Source: an uncultured Lachnospiraceae bacterium (lineage in GTDB: Bacteria > Bacillota > Clostridia > Lachnospirales > Lachnospiraceae). From it: a stretch of 64,000 nucleotides of DNA. The position numbers and the translations under genes are program-made. Each line of letters starts with the position of its first letter. Within the stretch, counting starts at the first letter, position 1. Shown here piece after piece: positions 43,264 to 52,396 of the stretch. Where the stretch lies: NCBI GenBank assembly GCA_910579465.1, contig CAJTUB010000002.1:68980-132979 (forward strand), read 5' to 3'. The notes under the pieces were generated by a model. That model did no database searches. It saw only the letters and a program-made list of their open reading frames with translations, and had not been told where the DNA came from.

Positions 43264-44547
43264 ATGTCTGAATATAAGTTTGAAACACTTCAGCTCCATG
43301 CGGGGCAGGAAACGCCGGACATTGCAACCGGAGCCCGTGCCGTACCGATTTATGCAACGACTTCCTATGTGTTCCGTGACTGCGCGCATGCGGCGGCACG
43401 CTTCGCTCTGCAGGATGAAGGAAATATTTACGGAAGACTTACCAATAGCACGCAGGAGGTACTGGAGAAACGCATTGCGGCTCTGGAGGGCGGAAGTGCT
43501 GCACTGGCACTGGCATCAGGCGCGGCAGCCATCGCCTACACCGTTGAGGCGCTGGCGCAGAACGGCGGGCACATCGTAGCGCAGAAGACGATATACGGCG
43601 GCAGCTACAACCTGCTTGCCCATACTCTTCCGGGATTCGGGATAACCGCGGACTTTGTTGATATTCATAATCTTGCGGAAACAGAAGCCGCAATTAAGGA
43701 AAATACCCGGGCAATTTACATAGAGACACTTGGTAATCCGAACAGCGATATTCCTGACGTTGATGCTTTGGCGGAACTGGCACACAGACACGGGCTGCCG
43801 CTTGTCGTGGATAATACGTTCGGGACACCGTATCTGTTCCGGCCAATCGAGCATGGCGCGGACATCGTCGTGCATTCGGCGACGAAGTTTATCGGCGGTC
43901 ACGGAACAACGCTGGGTGGTATTATTGTGGATTCCGGAAGGTTTGACTGGGCGGCATCGGGAAATTATCCTGCCATTGCCGAGCCGAATCCGAGCTATCA
44001 TGGCGTAAGCTTTACGGAGGCTGCAGGCGCAGCGGCGTTTGTCACCTATATCCGGGCGGTTCTTTTGCGGGATACGGGCGCGGCAATTTCCCCGTTTGCG
44101 GCGTTCCTGCTGCTGCAGGGAACGGAAACCCTGTCGTTACGGTTAGAGCGGCATGCGGAAAATACAAAAAAGGTTGTTGAGTTTCTGTCAAAGCATCCGC
44201 AGGTAGAACGGGTCAACCATCCTTCCCTGCCGGAGCATCCGGACCATGCGCTGTATCAGGCGTATTTCCCGGACGGCGGTGCTTCCATTTTTACCTTTGA
44301 AATTAAGGGAGGGGAAAAGGAAGCGCACCGCTTTATTGACAGTCTGAGGATATTTTCCCTGCTTGCCAATGTTGCAGACGTAAAGAGCCTTGTGATTCAT
44401 CCGGCAACGACGACGCACGGGCAGCTTACGGAGCAGGAGCTCTTGGAGCAGGGAATCCGGCCAAATACCATCCGTCTTTCTATCGGGACGGAACATATCG
44501 ACGATATTATCGCTGATCTGGAACAGGCATTTGCCGCAGTAAATTAA
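43264..44547 (+). CDS. metY: O-acetylhomoserine/O-acetylserine sulfhydrylase (MetY-type)
   Basis: 427 residues of the Cys/Met metabolism PLP-dependent family. FETLQLHAGQ at the start, the PLP region ALASGAAAI, and the Schiff-base Lys in SATKFIGGHGT are visible. It makes homocysteine or cysteine from an O-acetyl amino acid and sulfide. First enzyme of a two-gene operon with cysK; upstream are a Cys-rich leader ORF and a divergent Rrf2 regulator. Confidence 0.92.
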   Translation: MSEYKFETLQLHAGQETPDIATGARAVPIYATTSYVFRDCAHAAARFALQDEGNIYGRLTNSTQEVLEKRIAALEGGSAALALASGAAAIAYTVEALAQNGGHIVAQKTIYGGSYNLLAHTLPGFGITADFVDIHNLAETEAAIKENTRAIYIETLGNPNSDIPDVDALAELAHRHGLPLVVDNTFGTPYLFRPIEHGADIVVHSATKFIGGHGTTLGGIIVDSGRFDWAASGNYPAIAEPNPSYHGVSFTEAAGAAAFVTYIRAVLLRDTGAAISPFAAFLLLQGTETLSLRLERHAENTKKVVEFLSKHPQVERVNHPSLPEHPDHALYQAYFPDGGASIFTFEIKGGEKEAHRFIDSLRIFSLLANVADVKSLVIHPATTTHGQLTEQELLEQGIRPNTIRLSIGTEHIDDIIADLEQAFAAVN

Positions 44548-44564
44548 TACGAGGAGGTTATGTT

Positions 44565-45494
44565 ATGGCATTGTATCAATCAGCAGATGAAATCATCGGG
44601 AGAACCCCGCTGCTTGAGCTGACAAATCTTGAGAGGAAGCTCGGTTTAAAGGCAAGAGTGCTTGCAAAGCTGGAATATTTTAATCCTGCGGGTTCTGTGA
44701 AGGACCGCGTCGCAAAGGCGATGTTAGATGAGGCGGAGGCGGACGGCAGACTGACAAAGGACTCCGTGATTATCGAGCCGACGTCCGGAAACACAGGAAT
44801 CGGGCTTGCTTCCGTTGCCGCTGCAAGGGGCTACCGTATTATCATTGTAATGCCTGATACTATGTCTGTAGAACGCAGGCAGCTGATGAAGGCGTACGGG
44901 GCAGAGCTGGTGCTGACTGAGGGCGCAAAGGGAATGACAGGCGCTATTGCAAAGGCAGAAGAGCTGGCAAAGGAAATTCCGGGAGGCTTTTTGGCAGGCC
45001 AGTTTGTCAACCCGGCAAACCCGAAGGTGCATTTTGAGACGACAGGACCGGAGATTTATGCGGATACAGAAGGTAAGGTTGATATTTTTGTCGCAGGCGT
45101 CGGAACCGGGGGAACGATTACGGGCGTCGGAGAGTATTTAAAGTCCAAAAATCCGGGGATTCGGGTGGTTGTCGTGGAGCCTGCCTCGTCGGCAGTCCTT
45201 TCTACAGGTGTAGCAGGTGCCCACAAAATACAGGGAATCGGTGCAGGCTTTATTCCCGAGACGTTAAATACCGGGATTTATGACGAGATTATCCCGGTAA
45301 CGGACAACGATGCCTTTGAAACAGGAAGGCTGGTCGGAAGAAACGAAGGGATTCTGGTCGGAATCTCCTCCGGCGCGGCACTCTGGGCTGCCGCAGAGCT
45401 TGCAAAGCGCCCGGAAAACGAAGGAAAGACGATTGTCGTCCTGTTCCCGGATACGGGGGACCGGTATCTGTCTACGCCGCTTTATGCAGATTAG
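44565..45494 (+). CDS. cysK: Cysteine synthase
   Basis: 309 residues: the PLP Lys in NPAGSVKDRVA, the substrate loop PTSGNTGIGLA, the phosphate-binding GTGGTITG and SSGAAL near the C-terminus. It condenses O-acetylserine with sulfide to cysteine. It starts 17 bp after metY, with GAGGAGG. No serine acetyltransferase (cysE) is in the window. Confidence 0.95.
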   Translation: MALYQSADEIIGRTPLLELTNLERKLGLKARVLAKLEYFNPAGSVKDRVAKAMLDEAEADGRLTKDSVIIEPTSGNTGIGLASVAAARGYRIIIVMPDTMSVERRQLMKAYGAELVLTEGAKGMTGAIAKAEELAKEIPGGFLAGQFVNPANPKVHFETTGPEIYADTEGKVDIFVAGVGTGGTITGVGEYLKSKNPGIRVVVVEPASSAVLSTGVAGAHKIQGIGAGFIPETLNTGIYDEIIPVTDNDAFETGRLVGRNEGILVGISSGAALWAAAELAKRPENEGKTIVVLFPDTGDRYLSTPLYAD

Positions 45495-45501
45495 GTTAAA
45501 G

Positions 45502-46032
45502 TCAGCTTTCCTTTACCGCCAGAAGGCGGTTGATGATGTAGGTATAGATGTCCGTGCTGTTTTCCTTCCAGTTGTTGCAGAGCTTTTCTGCCTCTGCTTC
45601 GCCGGAGACGGTAATCTGCAGGTTGAGGAGGACGGAGTCACGGTCCAGGATTTTGCATTCTGCAAGGTATTCGGAATGTTTGATTTCATAATAGTCGGCA
45701 GGAGTGGACTGCTCCTCCTTCAGATGGTAGCGCTGCGCCGAGAGATACTGGTCGATATCGGCGCGGGCTGCCGGGGAAATGTCCTTAAAGAAAAAGGAGA
45801 GCGCCTCGCCGCCGGCCTCGGTAATATGGTACAGCGTTTTGTTCCGGATGACTTCTTTGGCAATGAAGCCGTCTTCCGTCAGGTCGTTCATTGTTTCATG
45901 CAAGGTGAAATAGTCTGTGTAATTTTTTCCGATGAAAAAGTCCGTGAGCTGGGAATCGGTCAGGGGAAAGTCAATCCGGTCCAGAATATAAAGAATCATA
46001 AGTTTGTAAAGCATCAGCATTTCAGATTGCAT
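45502..46032 (-). CDS. DUF4364 family protein
   Basis: 176 residues. LMLYKLMILYILDRIDFPLTDSQLTDF and a following winged-helix pattern (DLTEDGFIAKE, LYHITEAGGEAL) match the clostridial DUF4364 family, predicted DNA-binding proteins of unknown role. The start at 46032 has GGAG upstream on this strand and overlaps the end of the radical SAM gene by 11 bp, so the two are coupled. Convergent with cysK, 7 bp apart. Confidence 0.83.
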   Translation of the reverse strand: MQSEMLMLYKLMILYILDRIDFPLTDSQLTDFFIGKNYTDYFTLHETMNDLTEDGFIAKEVIRNKTLYHITEAGGEALSFFFKDISPAARADIDQYLSAQRYHLKEEQSTPADYYEIKHSEYLAECKILDRDSVLLNLQITVSGEAEAEKLCNNWKENSTDIYTYIINRLLAVKES

Positions 46033-46930
46033 GAAAACTCCTTTCCATCTGCCGGTGAAGGGCATTGAGTACATTCTTTTTGTCGGCGCTCCAGGCGGGC
46101 GCAAGTAAGGCTTTCTTCGGTCCGTCGCCGGTGATGCGGTAGACGACCGTCTCTTCCGGAACCAGCGGGAGCAGGGAGCAGAGGACTTCCATATAGGAAT
46201 CCAGCGTCATACAGGCAAACTCCGAGGCGGGAGCGCTCCGGTAGTAATCCGCAAGGTCTGTATCCTCCAGAATATGCAGCAGCTGCAGCTTGATACCGTG
46301 TACCCCGCCGTTTACGACATGGCGCACGGTCTGTGCCATATCCGCCGGCGTCTCCTTCGGGAGTCCCAGGATGATGTGGGTAATGACGGGAAGCCCCGCG
46401 GCATGCAGGCGGGAAACTGCGTCATCGTAAACCGCAAGAGGATATCCCCGCCGAAGAAAGCGCGCGGTTCCTTCGTGGATGGTCTGTAGTCCCAGTTCGA
46501 CATAAACCGGCTTTTCCCGGTTTAATTCCGCAAGAAGCGCAATACATTCCGCCGGAAGGCAGTCCGGTCTGGTGGCAACGGAAAGCCCGACGGTTTCCGG
46601 GTCGGAAAGCGCTTCGGAAAAAATTCGGCGCAGATAGGGAACCGGGGCGTAGGTATTGGTAAATGCCTGAAAGTAGGCAAGGTAGCCGACAAAGCTCTCT
46701 TTTTGCTTCGGGAGCTTGGCGGCTATTTTTTTCTTTGCGGCGGCAAGCTGCTCCGCAACCGGAAGCAGGGCAGAGGCAGCAAACTCGCCGGAGCCGCCCC
46801 GGCTGCAGAAGATACAGCCTCCGGTACCGATGGTGCCGTCACGGTTCGGACAGGTCATGCCGCCGTTTAACGAAATACGGTAGACCTTTCCGCCGAACCG
46901 GGCGCGGTAATATTCATTTACGGTAAGCAT
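46022..46930 (-). CDS. TIGR01212 family radical SAM protein (YhcC/YtqA-like)
   Basis: 302 residues. The Cys pattern CPNRDGTIGTGGCIFC (C-x11-C-x2-C) is characteristic of TIGR01212, which departs from the usual CxxxCxxC. ARFGGKVYRISLNGG precedes it, as in the family. Catalytic role not established; tRNA or metabolite modification has been suggested for relatives. In an apparent operon with malic enzyme upstream (9 bp) and DUF4364 downstream. Confidence 0.88.
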   Translation of the reverse strand: MLTVNEYYRARFGGKVYRISLNGGMTCPNRDGTIGTGGCIFCSRGGSGEFAASALLPVAEQLAAAKKKIAAKLPKQKESFVGYLAYFQAFTNTYAPVPYLRRIFSEALSDPETVGLSVATRPDCLPAECIALLAELNREKPVYVELGLQTIHEGTARFLRRGYPLAVYDDAVSRLHAAGLPVITHIILGLPKETPADMAQTVRHVVNGGVHGIKLQLLHILEDTDLADYYRSAPASEFACMTLDSYMEVLCSLLPLVPEETVVYRITGDGPKKALLAPAWSADKKNVLNALHRQMERSFHAI

Positions 46931-46939
46931 AAGACGCCT

Positions 46940-48091
46940 CTATTTGATGTGTGCCTTTACGGCGGCGCTGACAACGTCGCAGACTCTCGGGTCAAACGGC
47001 TGCGGCATAATGTTATCCTCCGAAAGCTCCGAATCGTCTACAAGGCCAGCGATGGCAAGCGCGGCAGCGAGCTTCATTTCCTCGGTAATCTGCGCGGCGC
47101 GGCCTTCAAGTGCGCCCCGGAAGATACCCGGAAAGGCAACGACATTATTGACCTGGTTCGGGAAGTCGGAGCGTCCTGTCCCGATGACGCGGGCGCCTGC
47201 CTTTTTGGCAAGGTCCGGCATAATCTCCGGCACAGGATTTGCCATAGCAAAGAGAATTGCGTCGGCGTTCATGGAAGCAACCATTTCCTCCGACACGATG
47301 CCCGGTGCGGAAACGCCGATAAAGATATCTGCGCCGTTCATGGCATCTGCAAGGGAGCCTTCGCGTTCCTCTAAGTTTGTCAGTTCCACCATTTCCTTCT
47401 GCATCCAGTTCAGCTCCTTTGTCTTTTTCGAGAGCATGCCTGCCTTGTCGCAGAGAATCAGCTTTGGAAAGCCGTAGTTTAAAAGGAGCTTTGCAATGGC
47501 GATGCCGGCGGAGCCTGCCCCGTTTATGACAACCTGACAGTCTTCTTTTTTCTTTCCCACAACCTTCAGGGCATTGATAACGCCTGCAAGCACCACAATG
47601 GCAGTACCGTGCTGGTCGTCATGGAAAACCGGAATCGGAAGGAGCTTTTTCAGCCGCTCTTCGATTTCAAAGCAGCGCGGTGCGGAAATATCCTCTAAAT
47701 TGATGCCGCCGAATGCCGGGGCAATATGGACAATGGTTTTAATGATTTCCTCGGTATCCTGTGTATCGAGACAAATCGGAAATGCATTGACGCCGCCGAA
47801 CTCCTTAAACAGTACACATTTTCCCTCCATAACCGGCATTGCTGCAGCAGGACCGATGTTGCCAAGACCCAGTACGGCGCTGCCGTCCGAGATGACAGCA
47901 ACGGTATTTGCCTTAATGGTGTAGCGGTAGACCTCGTCCGGGTGCTCCGCAATTACCTTGCATGGCTCTGCAACGCCCGGTGTATAGGCAAGTGCAAGCG
48001 CTTCGCGGGAATTTACGTTACATTTGGATTCGGTAGTGAGTTTGCCGTTCCATGTTGCATGAAGGGCAAGGGATTGTTCGTTGATGGTCAT
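46940..48091 (-). CDS. NAD(P)-dependent malic enzyme
   Basis: 383 residues. YTPGVAEPCKVI, the catalytic KANTVAVISDGSAVLGLGNIGP region, DDQHGTAIV for metal binding and INGAGSAGIAIAKLL for NAD(P) identify the short bacterial malic enzyme. It oxidatively decarboxylates malate to pyruvate. Transcribed with the TIGR01212 and DUF4364 genes from a promoter at 48181-48209. Confidence 0.93.
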   Translation of the reverse strand: MTINEQSLALHATWNGKLTTESKCNVNSREALALAYTPGVAEPCKVIAEHPDEVYRYTIKANTVAVISDGSAVLGLGNIGPAAAMPVMEGKCVLFKEFGGVNAFPICLDTQDTEEIIKTIVHIAPAFGGINLEDISAPRCFEIEERLKKLLPIPVFHDDQHGTAIVVLAGVINALKVVGKKKEDCQVVINGAGSAGIAIAKLLLNYGFPKLILCDKAGMLSKKTKELNWMQKEMVELTNLEEREGSLADAMNGADIFIGVSAPGIVSEEMVASMNADAILFAMANPVPEIMPDLAKKAGARVIGTGRSDFPNQVNNVVAFPGIFRGALEGRAAQITEEMKLAAALAIAGLVDDSELSEDNIMPQPFDPRVCDVVSAAVKAHIK

Positions 48092-48180
48092 AAGGTCTCC
48101 TTCCGCAGAGAAAACATTCTCCGTTATCTGAAATTATTTTGATAAAATTTTGTGTACCTTTGCATTTACTCCAGAATAAT

Positions 48181-48209
48181 ATTATACAATATCGTGCCAA
48201 AATGCACAA
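48181..48209 (-). promoter_or_regulatory. Promoter of the malic enzyme operon
   Basis: On the minus strand TTGTGC (48209-48204) and TATAAT (48186-48181) are 17 bp apart. A TGCAC/GTGCA inverted repeat (48203-48220) overlaps the -35 and could be an operator. Confidence 0.65.
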
Positions 48210-48233
48210 GACGTCGTGCAAGTAAAAAAACAT

Positions 48234-48263
48234 TTGACGAAAAGGAAGAAAAAGGAGTATAAT
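48234..48263 (+). promoter_or_regulatory. Promoter of the GGDEF gene
   Basis: TTGACG at 48234 and TATAAT at 48258 are 18 bp apart. Confidence 0.75.
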
Positions 48264-48312
48264 AAAACAAAATATTTTTTGAAAGCGAAAGATGCTTGGA
48301 AGGAGTAAGCCG

Positions 48313-50238
48313 ATGGGAAAGCACAAGATAGCGTTGCTTGCCGCAATATGGGATGGAGAGGTTCTCCGTGCAGTCATTGACGGAATCAGGGAACGTCTTG
48401 CCGAGAAGGGCTGGGACTTATATGTTTTTTTGTGTTTTCCTATTTTCGGGCTGGATGAACCGGATAATTTTGGAAACTATAATATTTATTCTTTAATCAA
48501 TCCGGAGGAATACGAGGGTTTTCTCATTTCGGTTAATGTAGTACAGGGCTATGAGCTTTTAAAAAAGTATCATTCCGGTCTGCTTTCCTGCGGAAAGCCG
48601 ATGATTTCCCTGGAAACAGAGATGGAAGGGATTCCTACGATTATTCCGGACGGTTACAAGGCGATGTATCAGATGGTGGAGCAGCTGATTCAGGAGCGGG
48701 GATGCCGTAAATTAAACTATGTCGGCGGCAATGTGGAGCACGCGGACAATATTATCAGGAAAAGGGCGTACATGGATGCTCTGGCGGCGAACGGGGTTCC
48801 GGTCGAGGAAAGAAGAATCCGGGATTACCGTTTCCTGGCTTCTGATGGCAGACAGGCATACCTTGATTTCAAGGAGCAGGGCATCGAGCTGCCGGATGCG
48901 GTTATCTGTGCCAATGATGCATTAGCACTCGGGTATTGCCAGGAGGCGGAAGAGGACGGGAAGTACCCGCCGGAGGATTTTCTGATTACCGGATATGATA
49001 ATGACGAGAATGCCCGGACCTTTACGCCTAAAATTACTACGATCGACAAGAAGTTCCGGATGCTCGGGTATGTAGGCTGCGACAGCCTGCTGAAGATGAT
49101 TCATGGGGAAGAGGTGCCGGAGCGTGTTCTATATGAGCCGGAGATTGTCCTGCGGGGAAGCTGCGGCTGCTATGCGCCGGAGGAGCTGGAAGCGGAGAGG
49201 ATGGACGTAAGACAGCTTCAGCGGCAGAACTATTATAAACAGAGGAAGGAAAGCGAATACTACGATAAGGTTATCCGGATTCGGCAGGATCTTGCGCTTG
49301 CAACGGCGGAAGGCTTGTTTAAGTGGACCCTGCGTGATTTCCTGAAGGCATATGACGTTTACGGCTTTGCCCTGTGCGTAAATCAGGACGTTTACTACAG
49401 TACGCAGCCGCTTGAGGTTACATGGGAGCCAGGCTACTGTAAGACACAGTATATTATGATGAATGTGAAGAAAAATAAGGACACAGGCGAAGCGTTTCTG
49501 ATGAAAAAGGACCAGCTGTTCCCGGAGGATTTGAAAATAGAGGGAGAGGGTTCCCATGTCTATATGTTCATGCCGGTACAGAAGGTCGGCGCGGTAATCG
49601 GCTATTTTGTCGTGGCGGAGGGGTGTTGCCTTTTGCAGCGGCGCTGGATTTATTATCTTTCCAATTCGATTAACAGCGCTTACGGAAACCTGCGTGACCT
49701 TGAAAATCTGCGCAAGATTAACAAGCGGCTTGACAGCATCTATATGAAGGATGCGCTGACGGATTTATATAACCGTTTCGGCTATCTGCGCGACGGATAC
49801 GAGATGTATGAAAAGAACAAGGACGGCGGCAGGCAGCTTTTGGTAATGTTTATGGATATGAACTATCTGAAGTACATCAATGATACATTCGGGCATTCCC
49901 AGGGAGACAACGCGCTGGTGCTTTTTTCCGGTGTTCTGAAGGAATGTGCAGGGAAGGAAAAAATCGTAGTGCGTTACGGCGGTGATGAGTTTCTAATTAT
50001 CGGCCCGGTAGAAAATGCAGAAGCAGCAGAGGCGTTTAAGCATACATTGCTGGAGGAGCTGGAGCGCCTGAACGAGAGGGAAAAGCTTCCGTACCGTGTA
50101 GAGGCCAGCATCGGCTATATCCTGACCGACCCGAAGAGCGACAAGGAGCTGGATGATTATGTGGAAGAGGCAGACGACCTGATGTATAAAGAGAAGATAC
50201 GCAGTAAGAAGGGCAGGGAAAATGCCATTCCAAGATAA
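48313..50238 (+). CDS. Diguanylate cyclase with LacI-type sugar-binding sensor domain
   Basis: 641 residues. Residues 1 to about 290 have the periplasmic-binding-protein fold of LacI-type effectors (KIALLAAIWDGEVLRAVIDGI, the AVICANDALALGYCQEA segment, DFLITGYDNDENART) but no helix-turn-helix and no signal peptide. A linker of about 190 residues follows, then a GGDEF domain (LTDLYNRFGYLRDG, NDTFGHSQGDNALV, RYGGDEF) that looks catalytically intact; I see no RxxD inhibitory site five residues before GGDEF. It should make c-di-GMP in response to a cytosolic ligand, probably a sugar. The ATG at 48313 has GGAAGGAG upstream. Confidence 0.87.
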   Translation: MGKHKIALLAAIWDGEVLRAVIDGIRERLAEKGWDLYVFLCFPIFGLDEPDNFGNYNIYSLINPEEYEGFLISVNVVQGYELLKKYHSGLLSCGKPMISLETEMEGIPTIIPDGYKAMYQMVEQLIQERGCRKLNYVGGNVEHADNIIRKRAYMDALAANGVPVEERRIRDYRFLASDGRQAYLDFKEQGIELPDAVICANDALALGYCQEAEEDGKYPPEDFLITGYDNDENARTFTPKITTIDKKFRMLGYVGCDSLLKMIHGEEVPERVLYEPEIVLRGSCGCYAPEELEAERMDVRQLQRQNYYKQRKESEYYDKVIRIRQDLALATAEGLFKWTLRDFLKAYDVYGFALCVNQDVYYSTQPLEVTWEPGYCKTQYIMMNVKKNKDTGEAFLMKKDQLFPEDLKIEGEGSHVYMFMPVQKVGAVIGYFVVAEGCCLLQRRWIYYLSNSINSAYGNLRDLENLRKINKRLDSIYMKDALTDLYNRFGYLRDGYEMYEKNKDGGRQLLVMFMDMNYLKYINDTFGHSQGDNALVLFSGVLKECAGKEKIVVRYGGDEFLIIGPVENAEAAEAFKHTLLEELERLNEREKLPYRVEASIGYILTDPKSDKELDDYVEEADDLMYKEKIRSKKGRENAIPR

Positions 50239-50241
50239 AGC

Positions 50242-50278
50242 ATGGGGCTGTCGCACGAAGCGCAGCCCCATTGTTTTT
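50242..50278 (+). terminator. Terminator after the GGDEF gene
   Basis: ATGGGGCTG (50242) pairs with CAGCCCCAT (50263), with an inner CGC/GCG, followed by T-rich sequence. Bases 50245-50260 match the outer arm of the palindrome at 19113-19419. Confidence 0.85.
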
Positions 50279-50312
50279 CCTTCAAGTCTTTATTTTATCT
50301 ATCGGAGGGAAT

Positions 50313-51674
50313 ATGAAGAAGAAAGTCAGATTTACAACAACGAGAATTATTATGCTCGGTTTTTTGATCGGTTTGTTGCTTGGAGCGCTGCTTCTGACCC
50401 TGCCTATAGCTTCTACGGACGGGAAGTCAGCCGGGTTTCCGGACGCGCTGTTTGTATCGACAAGCGCCATCTGTGTGACCGGGCTTTCAACGGTTGTAAC
50501 GGCAGAGCAGTGGAGCCTGTTCGGACAGGTAGTGATTCTGCTGCTGGTACAGTTCGGCGGTCTTGGTATTGTTACGGTCACGACAACGATGCTGCTTGTC
50601 TTCGGAAGGCGGGTGACGCTTTCAGAGCGGCTTCTGATACAGGAGGCATATAATCTGGATACGCTGGGCGGTCTGGTCCGTGTGACAAAGAGCGTTGTGA
50701 AGGGGACGCTGCTTGTCGAAGGCATCGGAGCCGTGTTCTATTTTTTCTGTTTTGTCGGAGAGTACGGGGCGAAGGCAGTCTGGTATGCGGTATTTCATTC
50801 CGTATCCGCTTTCTGCAATGCCGGTCTGGACCTGTTCGGGAACGCAAGCCTGATTCCCTACCGGACGAATGTGCCGGTCAATCTGGTGACAATGGCACTG
50901 ATTATTACCGGAGGAATCGGGTTTCCGGTCTGGCGGGATCTTTTGCATCAGGCAAAGCTCGTAAAGGAGAAGGAAATTTCATGGCGCCGGTCGAGACAGT
51001 GCCTTTCCCTGCACACAAAGATTGCCATTACGGTAACTGCCGGGCTGATTCTCGGCGGGGCACTGTTCTATTTTTTGTTTGAATACCGGAATCCGGCGAC
51101 ATTCGGCGAGCTGGCGCCGGGGCAGAAGGTAATGGCCGCCTTTTTCCAGTCGGTAACGACCAGAACGGCAGGCTTCCAGACGGTTGCACAGGAGGAGCTT
51201 ACACCGGCGTCCGGCTTTTTAACGCTTTTGCTGATGTTTATCGGCGGCTCCCCGTCCAGTACGGCGGGTGGTATTAAAACGGTAACCGTGGCGGTGATTG
51301 TGCTTTCCGTAATTTCGGTTATCCGCGGGAAGAATCATATTGAGGCGTTCGGGCGCAGTATCCCGGGCTTTTATCTGAAAAAGGCGCTGGCGGTTGTTTC
51401 TGTAAGCTTCTGCTGCATGGTGGCGGGGACGCTGCTTATCTGTGTGACCCAGGGCTTCCAGTTGCTGGAGTCCTTGTATGAAGTAGTCTCAGCACTGGCT
51501 ACTGTCGGGCTTTCCCAGGGGAAGACGGCGGAGTTGAACGGCGTTGGAAAGTATATTATTGTGTTTTGCATGTATCTTGGGCGTATCGGTCCGATTACGC
51601 TGGCACTGTCCCTGCAGTCAGGACAGGGGAAAAGCGGAAAGGAACTGCCGGAGAGCAAGGTGTTAATCGGCTAG
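50313..51674 (+). CDS. ktrB: Potassium uptake membrane subunit, TrkH/KtrB family
   Basis: 453 residues with four pore motifs of the SKT family: STSAICVTGLSTV, FHSVSAFCNAGLDLFG, TTRTAGFQTV and VSALATVGLSQG. Each has the selectivity-type glycine. It forms the K+ (or Na+-coupled K+) channel-like transporter and is gated by KtrA, encoded 27 bp downstream. The ATG at 50313 has CGGAGGG upstream. Confidence 0.93.
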   Translation: MKKKVRFTTTRIIMLGFLIGLLLGALLLTLPIASTDGKSAGFPDALFVSTSAICVTGLSTVVTAEQWSLFGQVVILLLVQFGGLGIVTVTTTMLLVFGRRVTLSERLLIQEAYNLDTLGGLVRVTKSVVKGTLLVEGIGAVFYFFCFVGEYGAKAVWYAVFHSVSAFCNAGLDLFGNASLIPYRTNVPVNLVTMALIITGGIGFPVWRDLLHQAKLVKEKEISWRRSRQCLSLHTKIAITVTAGLILGGALFYFLFEYRNPATFGELAPGQKVMAAFFQSVTTRTAGFQTVAQEELTPASGFLTLLLMFIGGSPSSTAGGIKTVTVAVIVLSVISVIRGKNHIEAFGRSIPGFYLKKALAVVSVSFCCMVAGTLLICVTQGFQLLESLYEVVSALATVGLSQGKTAELNGVGKYIIVFCMYLGRIGPITLALSLQSGQGKSGKELPESKVLIG

Positions 51675-51701
51675 GCCGCAGGGTGCGGCAGAAGGAGAAG
51701 T

Positions 51702-52373
51702 ATGTCGAAAAGAGGAAAAAAGAAAGAATTTGTGGTATTTGGTCTGGGAAGGTTCGGGAGAAGTGTAGCGACGGCACTTGCCGACGGCGGCTGTGAGGTG
51801 ATGGCAGTGGATAACAACGCAGAGAAGGTAAAGGATATTGCAGACAGCGTAACCTATGCCGTGACCTGCGACATTGCGGATGCAGAGGGGCTGGAGTCGC
51901 TCGGCGTCGGAAACTTTGATGGCGCGGTCGTTGCAATCGGCGAGGATATCGAGGCGAGCGTACTGGTGACGATTCTTGCGAAGGAATGCGGAATCCCGTA
52001 TGTGCTGGCAAAGGCACAGAATGAGCTGCATGCAAAGATTCTCAGGAAGGTCGGCGCGGATCTGGTGGTATTTCCGGAAAAGGAAACCGGAATCCGTATT
52101 GCAAACAATTTAATTGAAGGAAACTTTTTTGATGCCATCGAGCTTTCTTCGGTATTCAGCCTTGTGGAGCTTACCACGCCACCGGACTGGGTTGGTAAGA
52201 GCCTGATTGACCTGAATCTGCGTGCAAAGCGGAAATTGAATGTCATCGGAATCCGCAGGAACGGAAAGCTGAATATTACGCCGGAGGCGACAGAGCCGCT
52301 GCGCGAGGAAGATATTCTGATTGTGATTGGAAAGAATGAGGAGTTAAATAAATTACGGGAATCGGGAAAATAA
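51702..52373 (+). CDS. ktrA: Potassium uptake regulatory subunit, TrkA/KtrA family
   Basis: 223 residues: an RCK_N Rossmann domain with VVFGLGRFGRSVATAL and an acidic end to the second strand (VDNNAEK) for NAD(H) or ATP binding, plus an RCK_C domain (about residues 140-220) for c-di-AMP or other ligands. Cytosolic ring that gates KtrB. Confidence 0.93.
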   Translation: MSKRGKKKEFVVFGLGRFGRSVATALADGGCEVMAVDNNAEKVKDIADSVTYAVTCDIADAEGLESLGVGNFDGAVVAIGEDIEASVLVTILAKECGIPYVLAKAQNELHAKILRKVGADLVVFPEKETGIRIANNLIEGNFFDAIELSSVFSLVELTTPPDWVGKSLIDLNLRAKRKLNVIGIRRNGKLNITPEATEPLREEDILIVIGKNEELNKLRESGK

Positions 52374-52396
52374 TACGCCGGAAAGGAACGGAAGGA

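Noticed and set aside
45310..46068. 252-codon plus-strand ORF over cysK and DUF4364
   Set aside because: It overlaps two well-supported genes in other frames and has no family features.
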